Of a stretch of 64,000 bases of DNA, positions 44,327 to 53,261 are shown one piece after another. The first letter of the stretch is position 1; each line of letters begins with the position of its first letter. Below the pieces are notes generated by a model. It saw only the letters and a program-made list of their open reading frames with translations. It made no database searches and was not told the origin of the DNA. The translations under genes were made by a program, and so were the position numbers. The stretch comes from JAIUNP01 sp020161975 (GTDB taxonomy: Bacteria; Pseudomonadota; Alphaproteobacteria; Rhizobiales; Beijerinckiaceae): the NCBI GenBank assembly GCA_036745275.1, contig DAIOGK010000015.1, positions 21,322 to 85,321 of the forward strand. The letters run 5' to 3'.

Positions 44327-45081
44327 GCGGGCCAGTCATTATTCTCGTGCGCCCGCAGATGGGCGAGAACATTGGCATGACGGCGCGGGCGATGGCGAAT
44401 TTCGGACTGAGGCGCCTTAGAATCGTGGCGCCGCGCGATGGCTGGCCACCGGCCGAGGCGGCCCTTCAGGCGGCTGCGGGTGCGTCCGCGCTTGTGACGG
44501 GGGCCGAGGTGTTCCCGACGGTGGAAGCCGCTGCGGCGGATTTGACGCGGCTATTTGCGACGACCGCGCGCGAGCGCGGGCAGGCAAAGCCCGTGCTGAC
44601 GCCGGACCTTGCCATGGCGGAGGCTGCGCGACATTCCGGCGGGGCGGGGGGCGTCGGCATCCTGTTCGGGCCGGAGCGGACGGGGCTTGAAAACGACGAG
44701 GTTTCGCTGGCCGATACGGTGATGACTTTTCCGGTCGATCCTGGCTTTGCCTCGCTCAATCTTGCGCAGGCGGTGCTGCTGGTGGCCTACGAGTGGCGGC
44801 GGGCGAGCGGGGCAGCGGCAGCGCCCTTCGAACTGCCGCAGGAGAGCGGGCCGGCCAGACGTGAAACGGTTTTTGCGTTCTTCGCCTTTCTCGAAGCTGA
44901 ACTCGACCGTGTTGATTATTATTCCCGCCCTGAACGCAAAACCATCATCATGCGAAACTTCCGCAATATCCTGCACCGCATGAACCTCAGCGAGCAGGAT
45001 GTGCGCTCTTTGCGAGGGGTGATCGACGCCCTGATCAATGGCGGGCGCCGGCGGCGTTCACGAAATGGCGATGGCGGATGA
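44323..45081 (+). CDS. trmJ: tRNA (cytidine/uridine-2'-O-)-methyltransferase TrmJ
   Basis: A 252-residue SPOUT methyltransferase. LVRPQMGENIGMTARAMANFG is the N-terminal signature, and VGILFGPERTGL plus SLNLAQAVLLVAYEW are the knot-forming C-terminal motifs. It 2'-O-methylates position 32 of several tRNAs. ATGA overlap with the upstream gene. Confidence 0.9.
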   Translation: MSGPVIILVRPQMGENIGMTARAMANFGLRRLRIVAPRDGWPPAEAALQAAAGASALVTGAEVFPTVEAAAADLTRLFATTARERGQAKPVLTPDLAMAEAARHSGGAGGVGILFGPERTGLENDEVSLADTVMTFPVDPGFASLNLAQAVLLVAYEWRRASGAAAAPFELPQESGPARRETVFAFFAFLEAELDRVDYYSRPERKTIIMRNFRNILHRMNLSEQDVRSLRGVIDALINGGRRRRSRNGDGG

Positions 45082-45112
45082 AATGGCCCCAAAACATGCT
45101 TATTGTGAGCGC

Positions 45113-46447
45113 ATGAGCAAAGAGCCGGAGTTTACAGTCAATCGGCGGATGCTGATCGGGGCGCCGTTTCTGCTTGCGGCGGGGAATGCCTTGGCACAGA
45201 CTTCTGACACAGATGTTGTTATCATCGGCGCAGGTGCTGCGGGGCTGTCGGCCGCGCGGACGGCGCAGGCGCGTGGCCTCACTTTCCGCCTGATCGAGGC
45301 GCGCGGCCGCGTCGGCGGGCGCACGGTGACGGACATGCGTTTCGGTGCGCCGGTGGATGGCGGGGCGACCTTCATCCACTTTTCGGACAGGAACCCCTGG
45401 ACGAAAATCGCCGCTGATCTCGGTGTCGAAACCCGCTTCGGAAGCTGGCGCAGCGGCGGCTTCCGCGCCTTCAACGATGGCGTTCCCGTGCCGGATGACG
45501 AGGAGCTTGCCCGGCGGCAGGGCCGCAACAAGATGTGGGAACTCGCTGAAAGCGTAGATCTCGACCATGACGTTTCCTTTGCGAAGCTGGTCGAAAACGC
45601 CCCGAAACCTGTCATGCAGGCCGCCTATTCCATGGCGCGCGGCGCGGTGGGCGAAGAAGCGGGGCGTGTCTCCGTGGCTGATTACACGCGTCTTTATGAC
45701 GGCAGCAATCTCATCGTGCCGTCTGGCTATGGTACGCTTGTTGCCCGCTATGGTGCGGGGGTTCCCGTATCGCTCGATACGGTGGCCAGCGCCATAGACT
45801 GGACCGGGCAGGGCGTTTCCGTCACCACTGACAAGGGGGTGATCCGGGCGCGGGCGGCGGTGATCACGGTGCCGCTTGGCGTGCTCAAGGCTGAGCGCAT
45901 TCGTTTTACGCCCGGATTGCCGCGTGAGATGCTGTCCGCGCTCGATGGGCTTGCCATGGGGGCACTGTCGAAACTGCTCCTGCACTTTGGCGGGCAGCGC
46001 TTCGATGTGCCCGAGGGGATGCATATCGTCGATACGGGCGAGAGCAAGCCCGGCCTCAGCTTTGAGATGTGGCCCTTCGGTTCCGAGGTCGCCGTGGCGT
46101 GGTATGGCGCTGATTATGCCCGCAGCATCAATGCATTGCCGGAAGAGGAGGCAATCCGTCACATGCTGGAGCGGCTGGAGCGGATGCTGGGGCCGGAGGT
46201 ACGCAGGGCCTTCAGGGGCGGGGGACGCTATGGCTGGTCGGCGGATCCCTATTCCATCGGTAGCTATTCCTATGCCCTGCCGGGCCGGGCCCGGGCGCGC
46301 GATGTGCTGCGCCAGCCGGTGGGCGAGCGGCTGTGGTTCGCCGGAGAGGCAATGGCGGGGCGCGCCTCAATGACGGTGGCCGGCGCGCAGCAGACCGGGG
46401 CCCATGCGGCGGAGGCCATTGCCACGCGCCTTCAGGGCAGGCGATAA
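45113..46447 (+). CDS. FAD-dependent flavin monoamine oxidase-like protein
   Basis: A 444-residue flavoenzyme. An N-terminal twin-arginine-like signal (NRRMLIGAPFLL, residues about 10-21, ending ALAQ) suggests Tat export. The Rossmann fold starts DVVIIGAGAAGLSAAR, then EARGRVGGRT; the C-terminal FAD contact is ERLWFAGEAM. Family members deaminate amines; the substrate here is not evident. Start at ATG 45113; an in-frame start at 45038 would bury the Tat motif. It begins 31 bp after trmJ, and murI follows. Confidence 0.85.
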   Translation: MSKEPEFTVNRRMLIGAPFLLAAGNALAQTSDTDVVIIGAGAAGLSAARTAQARGLTFRLIEARGRVGGRTVTDMRFGAPVDGGATFIHFSDRNPWTKIAADLGVETRFGSWRSGGFRAFNDGVPVPDDEELARRQGRNKMWELAESVDLDHDVSFAKLVENAPKPVMQAAYSMARGAVGEEAGRVSVADYTRLYDGSNLIVPSGYGTLVARYGAGVPVSLDTVASAIDWTGQGVSVTTDKGVIRARAAVITVPLGVLKAERIRFTPGLPREMLSALDGLAMGALSKLLLHFGGQRFDVPEGMHIVDTGESKPGLSFEMWPFGSEVAVAWYGADYARSINALPEEEAIRHMLERLERMLGPEVRRAFRGGGRYGWSADPYSIGSYSYALPGRARARDVLRQPVGERLWFAGEAMAGRASMTVAGAQQTGAHAAEAIATRLQGRR

Positions 46448-46456
46448 GACATCCCG

Positions 46457-47245
46457 ATGAAAATCCTGATGTTCGATTCCGGCCTGGGTGGCCTGACGGT
46501 GCTGGCGCCTGTGCGCGGCGCGCGGCCTGACGCCGACATCATCTATCTCGCCGATGATGCGGTGTTTCCCTATGGCGCATTGGGCGAAGCCGAACTGGTG
46601 CAGCGTGTACTGAGCGTGATCGAGCCGGTGGTGGCGCGGGAGACGCCGGATATCATCATCAACGCCTGCAATACGGCCTCGACGCTGGTGTTGCCGCATT
46701 TGCGCCAGCGCTATTCCATTCCGGTCGTCGGCACCGTGCCGGCGATCAAGCCGGCGGCGGAGCAAAGCAAGAGCCGGTGCTTTTCCGTGATGGCGACGCC
46801 GGGCACCGTTGCGCGTGACTACACGCGCGAACTGGTCGAAAAATTTGCGGCAGGCTGCGCCGTTACGCTGGTGCCCTGTGCCAATCTCGCGCGGCTCGCA
46901 GAACAGCATCTGCGCGGGGAGACGGTATCCGACACGGCGCTGCTTGCCGAAATGATGCCAGCCTTCGTGGAAGCAGGCGGTCAGCGCACGGATACGGTGG
47001 TGCTGGCCTGTACGCATTATCCACTGCTGATGGACAGGATGGCCGCGCTGGCGCCCTGGCCCGTCACCTGGATCGACCCTGGGCCCGCCATCGCCCGGCG
47101 TGTCGTGCAGCTTCTCGGCGAGAGGCAGGAAGGCGCGGCCCCCGCCGGGCCGGGAGTGATCCACTTCACCTCTGGCGCAGCGCCGGGGCCGGCGCTTGCC
47201 GCGACCCTTGCGGCGCGCGGGCTTATCGCCCGGTCGCTCCCCTGA
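46457..47245 (+). CDS. murI: Glutamate racemase MurI
   Basis: A 262-residue racemase. The two catalytic cysteines are C71 (NACNTAST) and C185 (ACTHYPLL), with FDSGLGGLTV at the N-terminus. It supplies D-glutamate for peptidoglycan. The last 23 bases overlap the end of the convergent hydrolase gene. Confidence 0.97.
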   Translation: MKILMFDSGLGGLTVLAPVRGARPDADIIYLADDAVFPYGALGEAELVQRVLSVIEPVVARETPDIIINACNTASTLVLPHLRQRYSIPVVGTVPAIKPAAEQSKSRCFSVMATPGTVARDYTRELVEKFAAGCAVTLVPCANLARLAEQHLRGETVSDTALLAEMMPAFVEAGGQRTDTVVLACTHYPLLMDRMAALAPWPVTWIDPGPAIARRVVQLLGERQEGAAPAGPGVIHFTSGAAPGPALAATLAARGLIARSLP

Positions 47246-48341
47246 GAATATTGACCGGCGCTTCCAGCACGCGACCGGCGGTGTCGATCATGAACGATCC
47301 GACACGGGGAACAGCGCCGTCCACAGTCTGATTGTCCGACATGCGCAGGGAGAGTTTGCGCACGACCAGCGGCGAGGCGGCAAACTTCGAATGGTTGATC
47401 GAATCCGATGAAGAGAGGTCGGTCAGATCGATCACGGTGAAGCCGTATTTCTCAATGGCGGCCAGAGACGCGCGGGCCGAGGGCGAGGCTGCGCCGACGC
47501 GCACCACATCGCCGGCGAGGCGGCTCGACAGCTTGAGCGCCTTGTCATCGCGCGAAACCAGGATCACCGTCTGGCCCTTGCGGCGGCCGATAACCTCGAA
47601 CTGCGTCATGAACACATCAACATCGATGTCAGGCGCGGCGAGAATCAGCAGGTTCAGCTTGCCGCCGAAATCCGGCTTGCCGGCCAGCTTCGCCATCTGC
47701 AACGTTTCCATGGTCAGCATGGTGCCCATGGAATGGGCGAGCACATCGATGCCCTTCACGCGCGGATGGCGCGAAAGCATCGTAAACATCCGGAGCATCC
47801 GCGTGCGCGAAGCAAAGATGCTCTCGCGGTCGGTCAGATAATCTTTCACGACGCCGCGCGAAGGCCAGGAAAACAGGATCGGCAGGGCCTTCATCTCGGA
47901 ATCGTTGATGATCTGCGCGAGGCGGAATACCGCGTCCTCATGGGTCGTGTTGTAGCCATGAACGAACACCAGAACCTGCCCGTTCGCCGGGATCATCCGA
48001 TCGACCATGGCGTTGAAGCGAGCCTCGTCGAGCATCTCGTTCGAAAGCGTCACGAAGCTCTTTTCAGCCTTGCCGGGCAGGGTTTCGGGCCATTCGATTT
48101 CGCCGGTCTTGTGGTTCGGCGGGATCGAGACGGTCAGCTTCTGGAAACTCAGGGCTTTTGCGCGCGTGGAATTGAAAGCGCCGGTCTCGCTCGAAATTCC
48201 GCGGGTGGTTGCTGCCAGCAGGGCAACGGACTTTGCACCGGGGGCGGATGCCTCTACCGGGACGAGGGCACCGGGCATATCATGGGTCGCGCAAGCGGCA
48301 AGAACGCTACAGAAAACAGCAACAAGCAAACGCTTCAACAT
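47223..48341 (-). CDS. Lipoprotein alpha/beta hydrolase (DUF900 family)
   Basis: A 372-residue protein. A signal peptide ends in lipobox LAAC (Cys about residue 17). The hydrolase core shows VFVHGYNTTHEDA (oxyanion region) and the nucleophile elbow LAHSMGTML (Ser), as in the DUF900 alpha/beta-hydrolases; substrate unknown. It would be anchored to the envelope. The 3' end overlaps murI by 23 bp. The start is ATG 48341 with GGGAAG upstream. Confidence 0.88.
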   Translation of the reverse strand: MLKRLLVAVFCSVLAACATHDMPGALVPVEASAPGAKSVALLAATTRGISSETGAFNSTRAKALSFQKLTVSIPPNHKTGEIEWPETLPGKAEKSFVTLSNEMLDEARFNAMVDRMIPANGQVLVFVHGYNTTHEDAVFRLAQIINDSEMKALPILFSWPSRGVVKDYLTDRESIFASRTRMLRMFTMLSRHPRVKGIDVLAHSMGTMLTMETLQMAKLAGKPDFGGKLNLLILAAPDIDVDVFMTQFEVIGRRKGQTVILVSRDDKALKLSSRLAGDVVRVGAASPSARASLAAIEKYGFTVIDLTDLSSSDSINHSKFAASPLVVRKLSLRMSDNQTVDGAVPRVGSFMIDTAGRVLEAPVNILRGATGR

Positions 48342-48587
48342 GACTTCCCAACCCCGGTTCCATCCCATTAGTCCACAATTACGACCGGACGGCATGCTTT
48401 CATGATAGAGACCGGACAGCTTGTCCAGACAGGTCCTTTACCATTTGTTGACATCTAGCCTTGGAGACATGGCGAGGCAAGCCACACCCCTTCATTTGCA
48501 AGGGCGCGGCGCTGACTTCATACTGCACACGTCAGACGGAATTGAGTCGCTGTCTCGCTGGCACAAACCGAAGATCGAGGGGAATTG

Positions 48588-48875
48588 ATGCGGAAAACGC
48601 TTCTGGTTGCGCTGTTGCCGCTTCTGGGTGGGTGCTACACCGAGACAAACCTGTTCTATCAGCCCATTTTTCAGCCAGCCGGCGGAATTCCGGACGAATC
48701 GTTCATCGTCATCCAGAACATCAACCCGCCGTTTGAATGCCGTGTGGTGCCGCAGAATTCCATGTTTCCGGCCATCTACAAGGTCGTGAATGGGCCGGTG
48801 ACCGAGCGCGAGGGCGTGAAGTTCGTTCGCGATGTCTGTCGCGTCCGTCCGCCCGAGCCGCCGCCGATGCGGTGA
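48588..48875 (+). CDS. Small predicted lipoprotein
   Basis: A 95-residue protein: signal peptide with lipobox LGGC (Cys about residue 16), then a short beta-rich body with FIVIQNINPPFECRVV and a Pro-rich end. GAGGGGA at 48577-48583 precedes ATG 48588. No family recognised. Divergent from the lipoprotein hydrolase across 246 bp. Confidence 0.7.
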   Translation: MRKTLLVALLPLLGGCYTETNLFYQPIFQPAGGIPDESFIVIQNINPPFECRVVPQNSMFPAIYKVVNGPVTEREGVKFVRDVCRVRPPEPPPMR

Positions 48876-48881
48876 GGATTG

Positions 48882-49361
48882 TCAGGCCTGCCCGAGGGCC
48901 GGGTTTGCGAACCGCTCGCCGGGCGCAAGGCGGATACCGGCCATGGTCGCCATGCCAAACTCGATGGACTGGGCGATCATCTCGGCTTTTTCGATAAAGA
49001 CAGCGGCCGCTACGGGCGGGCAGGTTTCGCGCGCCGTCTCGCGAAAGAGCGCCAGCCAGCGGTCAAAATGCGCAGCCTCCACCGGCAGGCCGAAGTGCTT
49101 TTGCATCGGGCGGCCATGGTAGATACCGGTCATCAGCGTCACGGATGACCAGAAGGCAAACATCCGTTCAAGATGCGGCTCCCAATCGCTGATGCGGGCC
49201 GCGAACACCGGGCCAAGCGCCGGGTCTGCCTGCACCTTGCCGTAAAACGCTCGGACCAGCCGCTCGATCATCGTCTCGTCGATGCCTGTCTTCTCGCGCA
49301 GGTCAGCAGTGATGCGGGCGCGCCGGGCGGCGTGTTCTTCCGGGGTCAGATGCTGGGTCAT
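48882..49361 (-). CDS. Group III truncated haemoglobin
   Basis: A 159-residue protein. FYGKVQADPALGPVF, the short LERMFAFWSSVTLMTG helix, and YHGRPMQKH (with haem-contact His) are the group III TrHb pattern. Function in the family is linked to oxygen or NO chemistry under low oxygen. The start is ATG 49361. It is convergent with the small lipoprotein and divergent from the uracil permease. Confidence 0.88.
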   Translation of the reverse strand: MTQHLTPEEHAARRARITADLREKTGIDETMIERLVRAFYGKVQADPALGPVFAARISDWEPHLERMFAFWSSVTLMTGIYHGRPMQKHFGLPVEAAHFDRWLALFRETARETCPPVAAAVFIEKAEMIAQSIEFGMATMAGIRLAPGERFANPALGQA

Positions 49362-49512
49362 GGCCGGCGTTCTGCCGCGTGACGGCCGCGTGCGCAAGAG
49401 GGCAGGTCGTCGCGGGGGAGCGCAAAAACCGGTGGATTGTCCGGGAGGCCGCTTGCTTCGCCCGGGGACGCTGCCAAATCATGATCGCCAACAAAAGTAT
49501 AAGGGGGCGTGG

Positions 49513-50796
49513 ATGAGCTATTTTCCGAACTGGACACTGAAGACCTCCGGCGCGGTGATGCCGGACGAGAAGTTGCCTGCTGCGCAGACGTTGATTGCCG
49601 GTTTGCAGCATGTGGTGGCGATGTTCGGGGCGACCGTTCTGGCGCCGATCCTGATGGGGTTCGACCCCAATGTTGCGATCTTCTTTTCCGGCATCGCGAC
49701 ACTGCTGTTCTTCGTCATGACCGGCGGGCGGCTGCCGAGCTATCTCGGGTCCAGCTTCGCCTTCATCGGCGTCGTGCTGGCGGCGAGCGGCTTCAAGGGC
49801 GGCGGCCCGAACCCCAACATTGCGGTGGCGCTGGGCGGTATCATCTTCTGCGGTTTCGTCTATGCGCTGATCGGGCTGATCGTGCAGTCCATCGGCACAC
49901 GCTGGATTGAAAAGCTGCTGCCGCCCGTGGTGACGGGCGCGGTTGTGGCCGCCATCGGGCTGAACCTCACGGCGGTTGCCATTGGCATGATCTCCGCGTC
50001 CGGCTACACCAAATGGGTCGCGCTTCTGACGGTTGTCGCGGTGGCGGTCGTGGCGGTCTATGGGCGGGGCTTTGCCCAGCGGCTGCCAATCCTGATCGGC
50101 GGGCTGATCGCCTATCTTTTCTATGCGCTGACGGCGACGAGCTTTGGTGCGCCGGGAATCGACTTGTCCAAGGTCGGGGCGGCAGCCTGGTTCGGGTTGC
50201 CGAATTTCGTCGCGCCGGTGTTTTCTTGGCCTGCGATGGCGCTGATTGCCCCGGTCGCAATCATTCTGGTCGCCGAAAATCTGGGGCACATCAAGGGCAT
50301 CGGCGTGATGACCGGGCGCAACATGGACCCGCTGATCGGGCGCGCCTTCATGGCGGATGGCGTGGCGACGATGATTTCCGGCGCCGGTGGCGGCACGGGC
50401 GTCACCACCTATGCTGAAAACATGGGGGTGATGGCGGTGACGCGGGTCTATTCGACGCTGGTGTTCGTGGCGGCGGGCTGCATCGCCATCCTGCTTGGCT
50501 TTTCGCCCAAGTTCGGGGCACTGATCGGGACCATTCCGGTGGCGGTGCTGGGCGGGCTTGCGGTGGTGGTGTTTGGCCTCATTGCCGCGACGGCAGGGCG
50601 CATCTGGGTCGAGAGCAAGGTTGATTTTTCTTCGCCCAAGAACCTGATCACCGTTGCCACCGCGCTCATCCTCGGCGCGGGCGATCTCAAGCTGCCGATC
50701 TTCGGCTTTGAGCTCGGCGGCATCGGCACCGCGACCTTCGGCGCGATCATGCTCTATCACCTGCTCAACATGGGCAGGGAGAAGGAGAGCGTCTGA
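49513..50796 (+). CDS. uraA: Uracil/xanthine permease, NCS2 family
   Basis: A 427-residue transporter with about 12-14 hydrophobic segments. LQHVVAMFGATVLAP at the N-terminus and GGGTGVTTYAENMGVMAVT are UraA/NCS2 motifs; the latter holds the substrate-binding Glu. AAGGGGG at 49501-49507 lies five bases before ATG 49513. Upstream in-frame codons belong to a shadow frame over the haemoglobin gene. Confidence 0.9.
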   Translation: MSYFPNWTLKTSGAVMPDEKLPAAQTLIAGLQHVVAMFGATVLAPILMGFDPNVAIFFSGIATLLFFVMTGGRLPSYLGSSFAFIGVVLAASGFKGGGPNPNIAVALGGIIFCGFVYALIGLIVQSIGTRWIEKLLPPVVTGAVVAAIGLNLTAVAIGMISASGYTKWVALLTVVAVAVVAVYGRGFAQRLPILIGGLIAYLFYALTATSFGAPGIDLSKVGAAAWFGLPNFVAPVFSWPAMALIAPVAIILVAENLGHIKGIGVMTGRNMDPLIGRAFMADGVATMISGAGGGTGVTTYAENMGVMAVTRVYSTLVFVAAGCIAILLGFSPKFGALIGTIPVAVLGGLAVVVFGLIAATAGRIWVESKVDFSSPKNLITVATALILGAGDLKLPIFGFELGGIGTATFGAIMLYHLLNMGREKESV

Positions 50797-50807
50797 AGGA
50801 CCGATGT

Positions 50808-51521
50808 TCAGCCGGTGCGTTGCCGGGGTGGCGTGGCCTTGAGGCGTTGCAGGAAAGCCTCGAAGCCGCGGCGGCCCTCTGCCGGGATATGCAGGGCGCG
50901 GGTGCCGGGCGCCCGCTTTGCCCAACCCCGTGCAAGGATCAGGTCAAGCAGCGCCTTGCCAAGGCTCCCGGCGAGGTGGTGCCGCCTCTCCGACCAATCG
51001 AAGCAGGAACGGCAGAGCAGGCGCGGCTTCCTTGCCAGCGCATCCGTATCAATGCCTTCGGCGATGAAGCGGCTGCGGCCTTCCGGTGTCAGGGCCAGCC
51101 CGCCCGATGCGGCGGTGATCAACCCGGCATTGATCAGCGCGTCGTGCATTTCCACAGCCAGCGGCCCGGCGAGGTGATCGTAACAGCTGCGCGCCTGGCG
51201 CAGCGCCTCATCACGTGGGCCAGGGCGGGTGCGCAGGCGGCCGAGACGTGCGGCAAGACCGGTGAGGGATTCCAGTGCCCCGGCGACATCCGGCCGTGCG
51301 ATGCGGTAATAGTGGTGCCGGCCCTGAATTTCGACGCTGACGAGCCCGGCGGCCTTGAGCTTGGCAAGGTGAGCGCTGGTGGTTTGTGCGGTTACGCCTG
51401 CCTCCCGCGCGAGTTCGCCCGCGGTCAGCGGAATGCCGGCCATCATCGCTTCCAGCATGCGGGCGCGGGCAGGATCGCCAAACAACGTGGCGATTTCGGT
51501 AATGTCAGGACCTTCGCTCAT
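50808..51521 (-). CDS. ArsR-family transcriptional regulator
   Basis: A 237-residue protein. The N-terminal winged helix (residues about 8-80; GDPARARMLEAMM, AREAGVTAQTTSAHLAKLKAAGLV) is ArsR-like without the metal-binding CVC pair; the C-terminal extension carries two cysteines in LLCRSCFDWSERRHH, which may sense metal or a thiol/redox cue. Divergent from the NIPSNAP and ABM genes, with a 7-bp inverted repeat between; repression of that pair is the likely role. Confidence 0.87.
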   Translation of the reverse strand: MSEGPDITEIATLFGDPARARMLEAMMAGIPLTAGELAREAGVTAQTTSAHLAKLKAAGLVSVEIQGRHHYYRIARPDVAGALESLTGLAARLGRLRTRPGPRDEALRQARSCYDHLAGPLAVEMHDALINAGLITAASGGLALTPEGRSRFIAEGIDTDALARKPRLLCRSCFDWSERRHHLAGSLGKALLDLILARGWAKRAPGTRALHIPAEGRRGFEAFLQRLKATPPRQRTG

Positions 51522-51582
51522 GTGGGGCGTTCGCTCTCGGGGGTATCCTTATGGCAGCACTGTAGCATGGCAGGACGGGGGA

Positions 51583-51604
51583 TGTTTCGCTCCGCAACGA
51601 AACA
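51583..51604. promoter_or_regulatory. Inverted repeat between the ArsR and NIPSNAP genes
   Basis: TGTTTCG (51583-51589), eight bases, CGAAACA (51598-51604): perfect 7-bp arms. It lies 62 bp from the ArsR gene start and 51 bp before the NIPSNAP start, a typical operator position. Confidence 0.55.
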
Positions 51605-51654
51605 AAGCGGCGCAGTTTCAGGCATGAATGGGTCATCGCAAAGGGAGCGCATCA

Positions 51655-51983
51655 TGATCACCTGTTTCATCCGCTATGAGCTCGAACCGTTCACACAAGA
51701 GAAGTTCGCCGAATATGCTCGCAACTGGGGACAGGCCATTCCGCGCTGCGGGGCGGATCTGATCGGCTACTTCGGCCCGCACGAAGGATCGCTGACCACG
51801 GCTTACGGGGTCTACAACATCGAGAATCTCGCCGCCTATGAGGCGTATCGCGCGCGTCTCGCCGCCGATCCCCTGGGCAAGGCGAACTACGAATTTGCGC
51901 GTAAAGAGCGCTTTATCCAGCGGGAGGATCGTGTTTTCCTGCGCAACGTCTCTGTTCCACTTGCGCCATCGGTGAAGCTGTGA
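51655..51983 (+). CDS. NIPSNAP family protein
   Basis: A 109-residue alpha-beta barrel-type (dimeric) protein. ITCFIRYELEPFTQEKFAEY at the N-terminus and the ISLAAYEAYRARL-like ENLAAYEAYRARLAADP segment match NIPSNAP domains. Function in bacteria is unassigned; the fold resembles antibiotic-biosynthesis monooxygenases. AAAGGGAG at 51641-51648 precedes ATG 51655. Its stop overlaps the next start (GTGA). Confidence 0.85.
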
Positions 51984-52345
51984 TCGCCATCATCTTCGAG
52001 GTCTGGCCGGCAGAAGGCCAGCGCCAGCACTATCTGGACCTTGCCGCCGCGCTCCGGGAGGAGTTGACAAAGATCGACGGTTTTATCTCGGTCGAGCGGT
52101 TCCAGAGCCTGACCGAACCGGGCAAGATGCTGTCGATTTCGTTCTGGCGCGATGAGGAGGCGGTGCAGCATTGGCGCAACCTTGCCGCGCATCGCCGCAC
52201 GCAATCGAAGGGCAGGGCGGGCGTTTTCGCCGATTATCGTCTGCGAGTTGCTTCCGTCATCCGCGATTACGGCATGTTCGAGCGGGACGAGGCGCCGGAG
52301 GACAGCCGCTTTACCCATAAGGAGCGGGGCAAACCGGCGATTTGA
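51980..52345 (+). CDS. Antibiotic biosynthesis monooxygenase (ABM) domain protein
   Basis: A 121-residue protein. Its ABM motif appears as IIFEVWPAEGQRQHYLDLAA, GFISVERFQSL and SFWRDEEAVQHWRN. The domain is a ferredoxin-like dimer used by quinone-forming or haem-degrading monooxygenases, and by many proteins of unknown task. It starts at GTG 51980, overlapping the NIPSNAP stop, so the pair forms an operon opposite the ArsR regulator. Confidence 0.85.
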   Translation: MIAIIFEVWPAEGQRQHYLDLAAALREELTKIDGFISVERFQSLTEPGKMLSISFWRDEEAVQHWRNLAAHRRTQSKGRAGVFADYRLRVASVIRDYGMFERDEAPEDSRFTHKERGKPAI

Positions 52346-52370
52346 CATCGGCGCGATTAAGGTCTATCCC
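52342..52370 (+). promoter_or_regulatory. Probable rpsD promoter
   Basis: TTGACA (52342-52347), 17 bases, TATCCC (52365-52370). The -35 is perfect and overlaps the ABM stop. Transcription would begin near 52377, giving a leader of about 148 bases. Confidence 0.5.
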
Positions 52371-52380
52371 GCCGCAACTC

Positions 52381-52408
52381 CGGAGCGGGGCCGCAAGGCT
52401 CCGCTTCG
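52381..52408 (+). other. GNRA-capped hairpin at the start of the rpsD leader
   Basis: CGGAGCGGGGCC (52381-52392), loop GCAA, GGCTCCGCTTCG (52397-52408): a 12-bp stem with two G-T wobbles and a GNRA tetraloop, about four bases from the inferred transcription start. No U-tract follows, so it is not an intrinsic terminator. Confidence 0.5.
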
Positions 52409-52524
52409 CAGTTTAACGCACCCGCGGTTTTCCTGTCACGGTGAGAACCTGTCGGTCCTGCCTCGTAAGAGACGGACAGTAGGAGGGCGCGTTCCTCAAC
52501 CCTGTATCGCAAGAGGACGCGAAC

Positions 52525-53142
52525 ATGTCGAAGCGCATTGACGCCAAGTACAAAATCGACCGCCGCATGGGCGAGAATATCTGGGGCCGGCCAAAGTCCC
52601 CGATCAATCGCCGCGAATACGGCCCCGGCCAGCACGGCCAGCGCCGCAAGGGCAAGATGAGCGACTTCGGCACCCAGCTGAAGGCCAAGCAGAAGCTCAA
52701 GGGCTATTATGGCTCGATATCGGAGCGTCAGTTCCGCAAGTATTACGCTGAGGCGACCCGCCTCAAGGGCGATTCGGGCGAGAACCTGATCGGCCTTCTG
52801 GAGCGCCGTCTCGACGCGGTGATCTACCGCGCCAAGTTCGTGCCGACGGTGTTTGCCGCCCGCCAGTTCGTCAACCATGGCCACATCAAGGTCAACGGTC
52901 GCAAGGTCAACATCTGTTCGTATCAGGTGAAGCCGGGCGACATGATCGAGGTCAAGGAAGCTTCGCGTGAAGTGCCGATGGTGCTCGAAGCCCAGGCCCT
53001 CGGCGAGCGCGACGTTCCGGAGTATATCGAGGCCGATGGCTCGAAACCGGTCGTCAAGTTCGTGCGTATTCCGACGCTTTCGGACGTTCCGTACCCGGTG
53101 AAGATGGAACCGAACCTCGTGGTCGAGTTCTATTCACGCTGA
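52525..53142 (+). CDS. rpsD: 30S ribosomal protein S4
   Basis: A 205-residue S4 protein. The N-terminal RRMGENIWGRPKSP and EYGPGQHGQRRKGK segments and the S4 RNA-binding domain (LERRLDAVIYRAKFVPT, RQFVNHGHIKVNGRK) are all standard. It nucleates 30S assembly. It stands apart from the main ribosomal operons, as is usual in this group, with its own promoter and terminator. AGAGGA is positioned about eight bases before ATG 52525. Confidence 0.98.
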   Translation: MSKRIDAKYKIDRRMGENIWGRPKSPINRREYGPGQHGQRRKGKMSDFGTQLKAKQKLKGYYGSISERQFRKYYAEATRLKGDSGENLIGLLERRLDAVIYRAKFVPTVFAARQFVNHGHIKVNGRKVNICSYQVKPGDMIEVKEASREVPMVLEAQALGERDVPEYIEADGSKPVVKFVRIPTLSDVPYPVKMEPNLVVEFYSR

Positions 53143-53164
53143 TTTCTGCCATCTGGCAGCAAGG

Positions 53165-53190
53165 AAAGGCCGCCTCAGGGCGGCCTTTTT
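53165..53190 (+). terminator. Rho-independent terminator of rpsD
   Basis: AAAGGCCGCC (53165-53174), TCAG, GGCGGCCTTTTT: a GC-rich stem with a five-T tract, 23 bases after the rpsD stop. Confidence 0.93.
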
Positions 53191-53261
53191 GTTTTGAGAT
53201 TGATCAAGGCGTGGGGCAGGGTGGGGCGGTAGTGGAAGGCATCCTCAAAGGAGCTATCCCG

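Noticed and set aside
49303..50925. Minus-strand open frame of 540 codons
   Set aside because: Antisense to the uracil permease; His/Arg-rich shadow.
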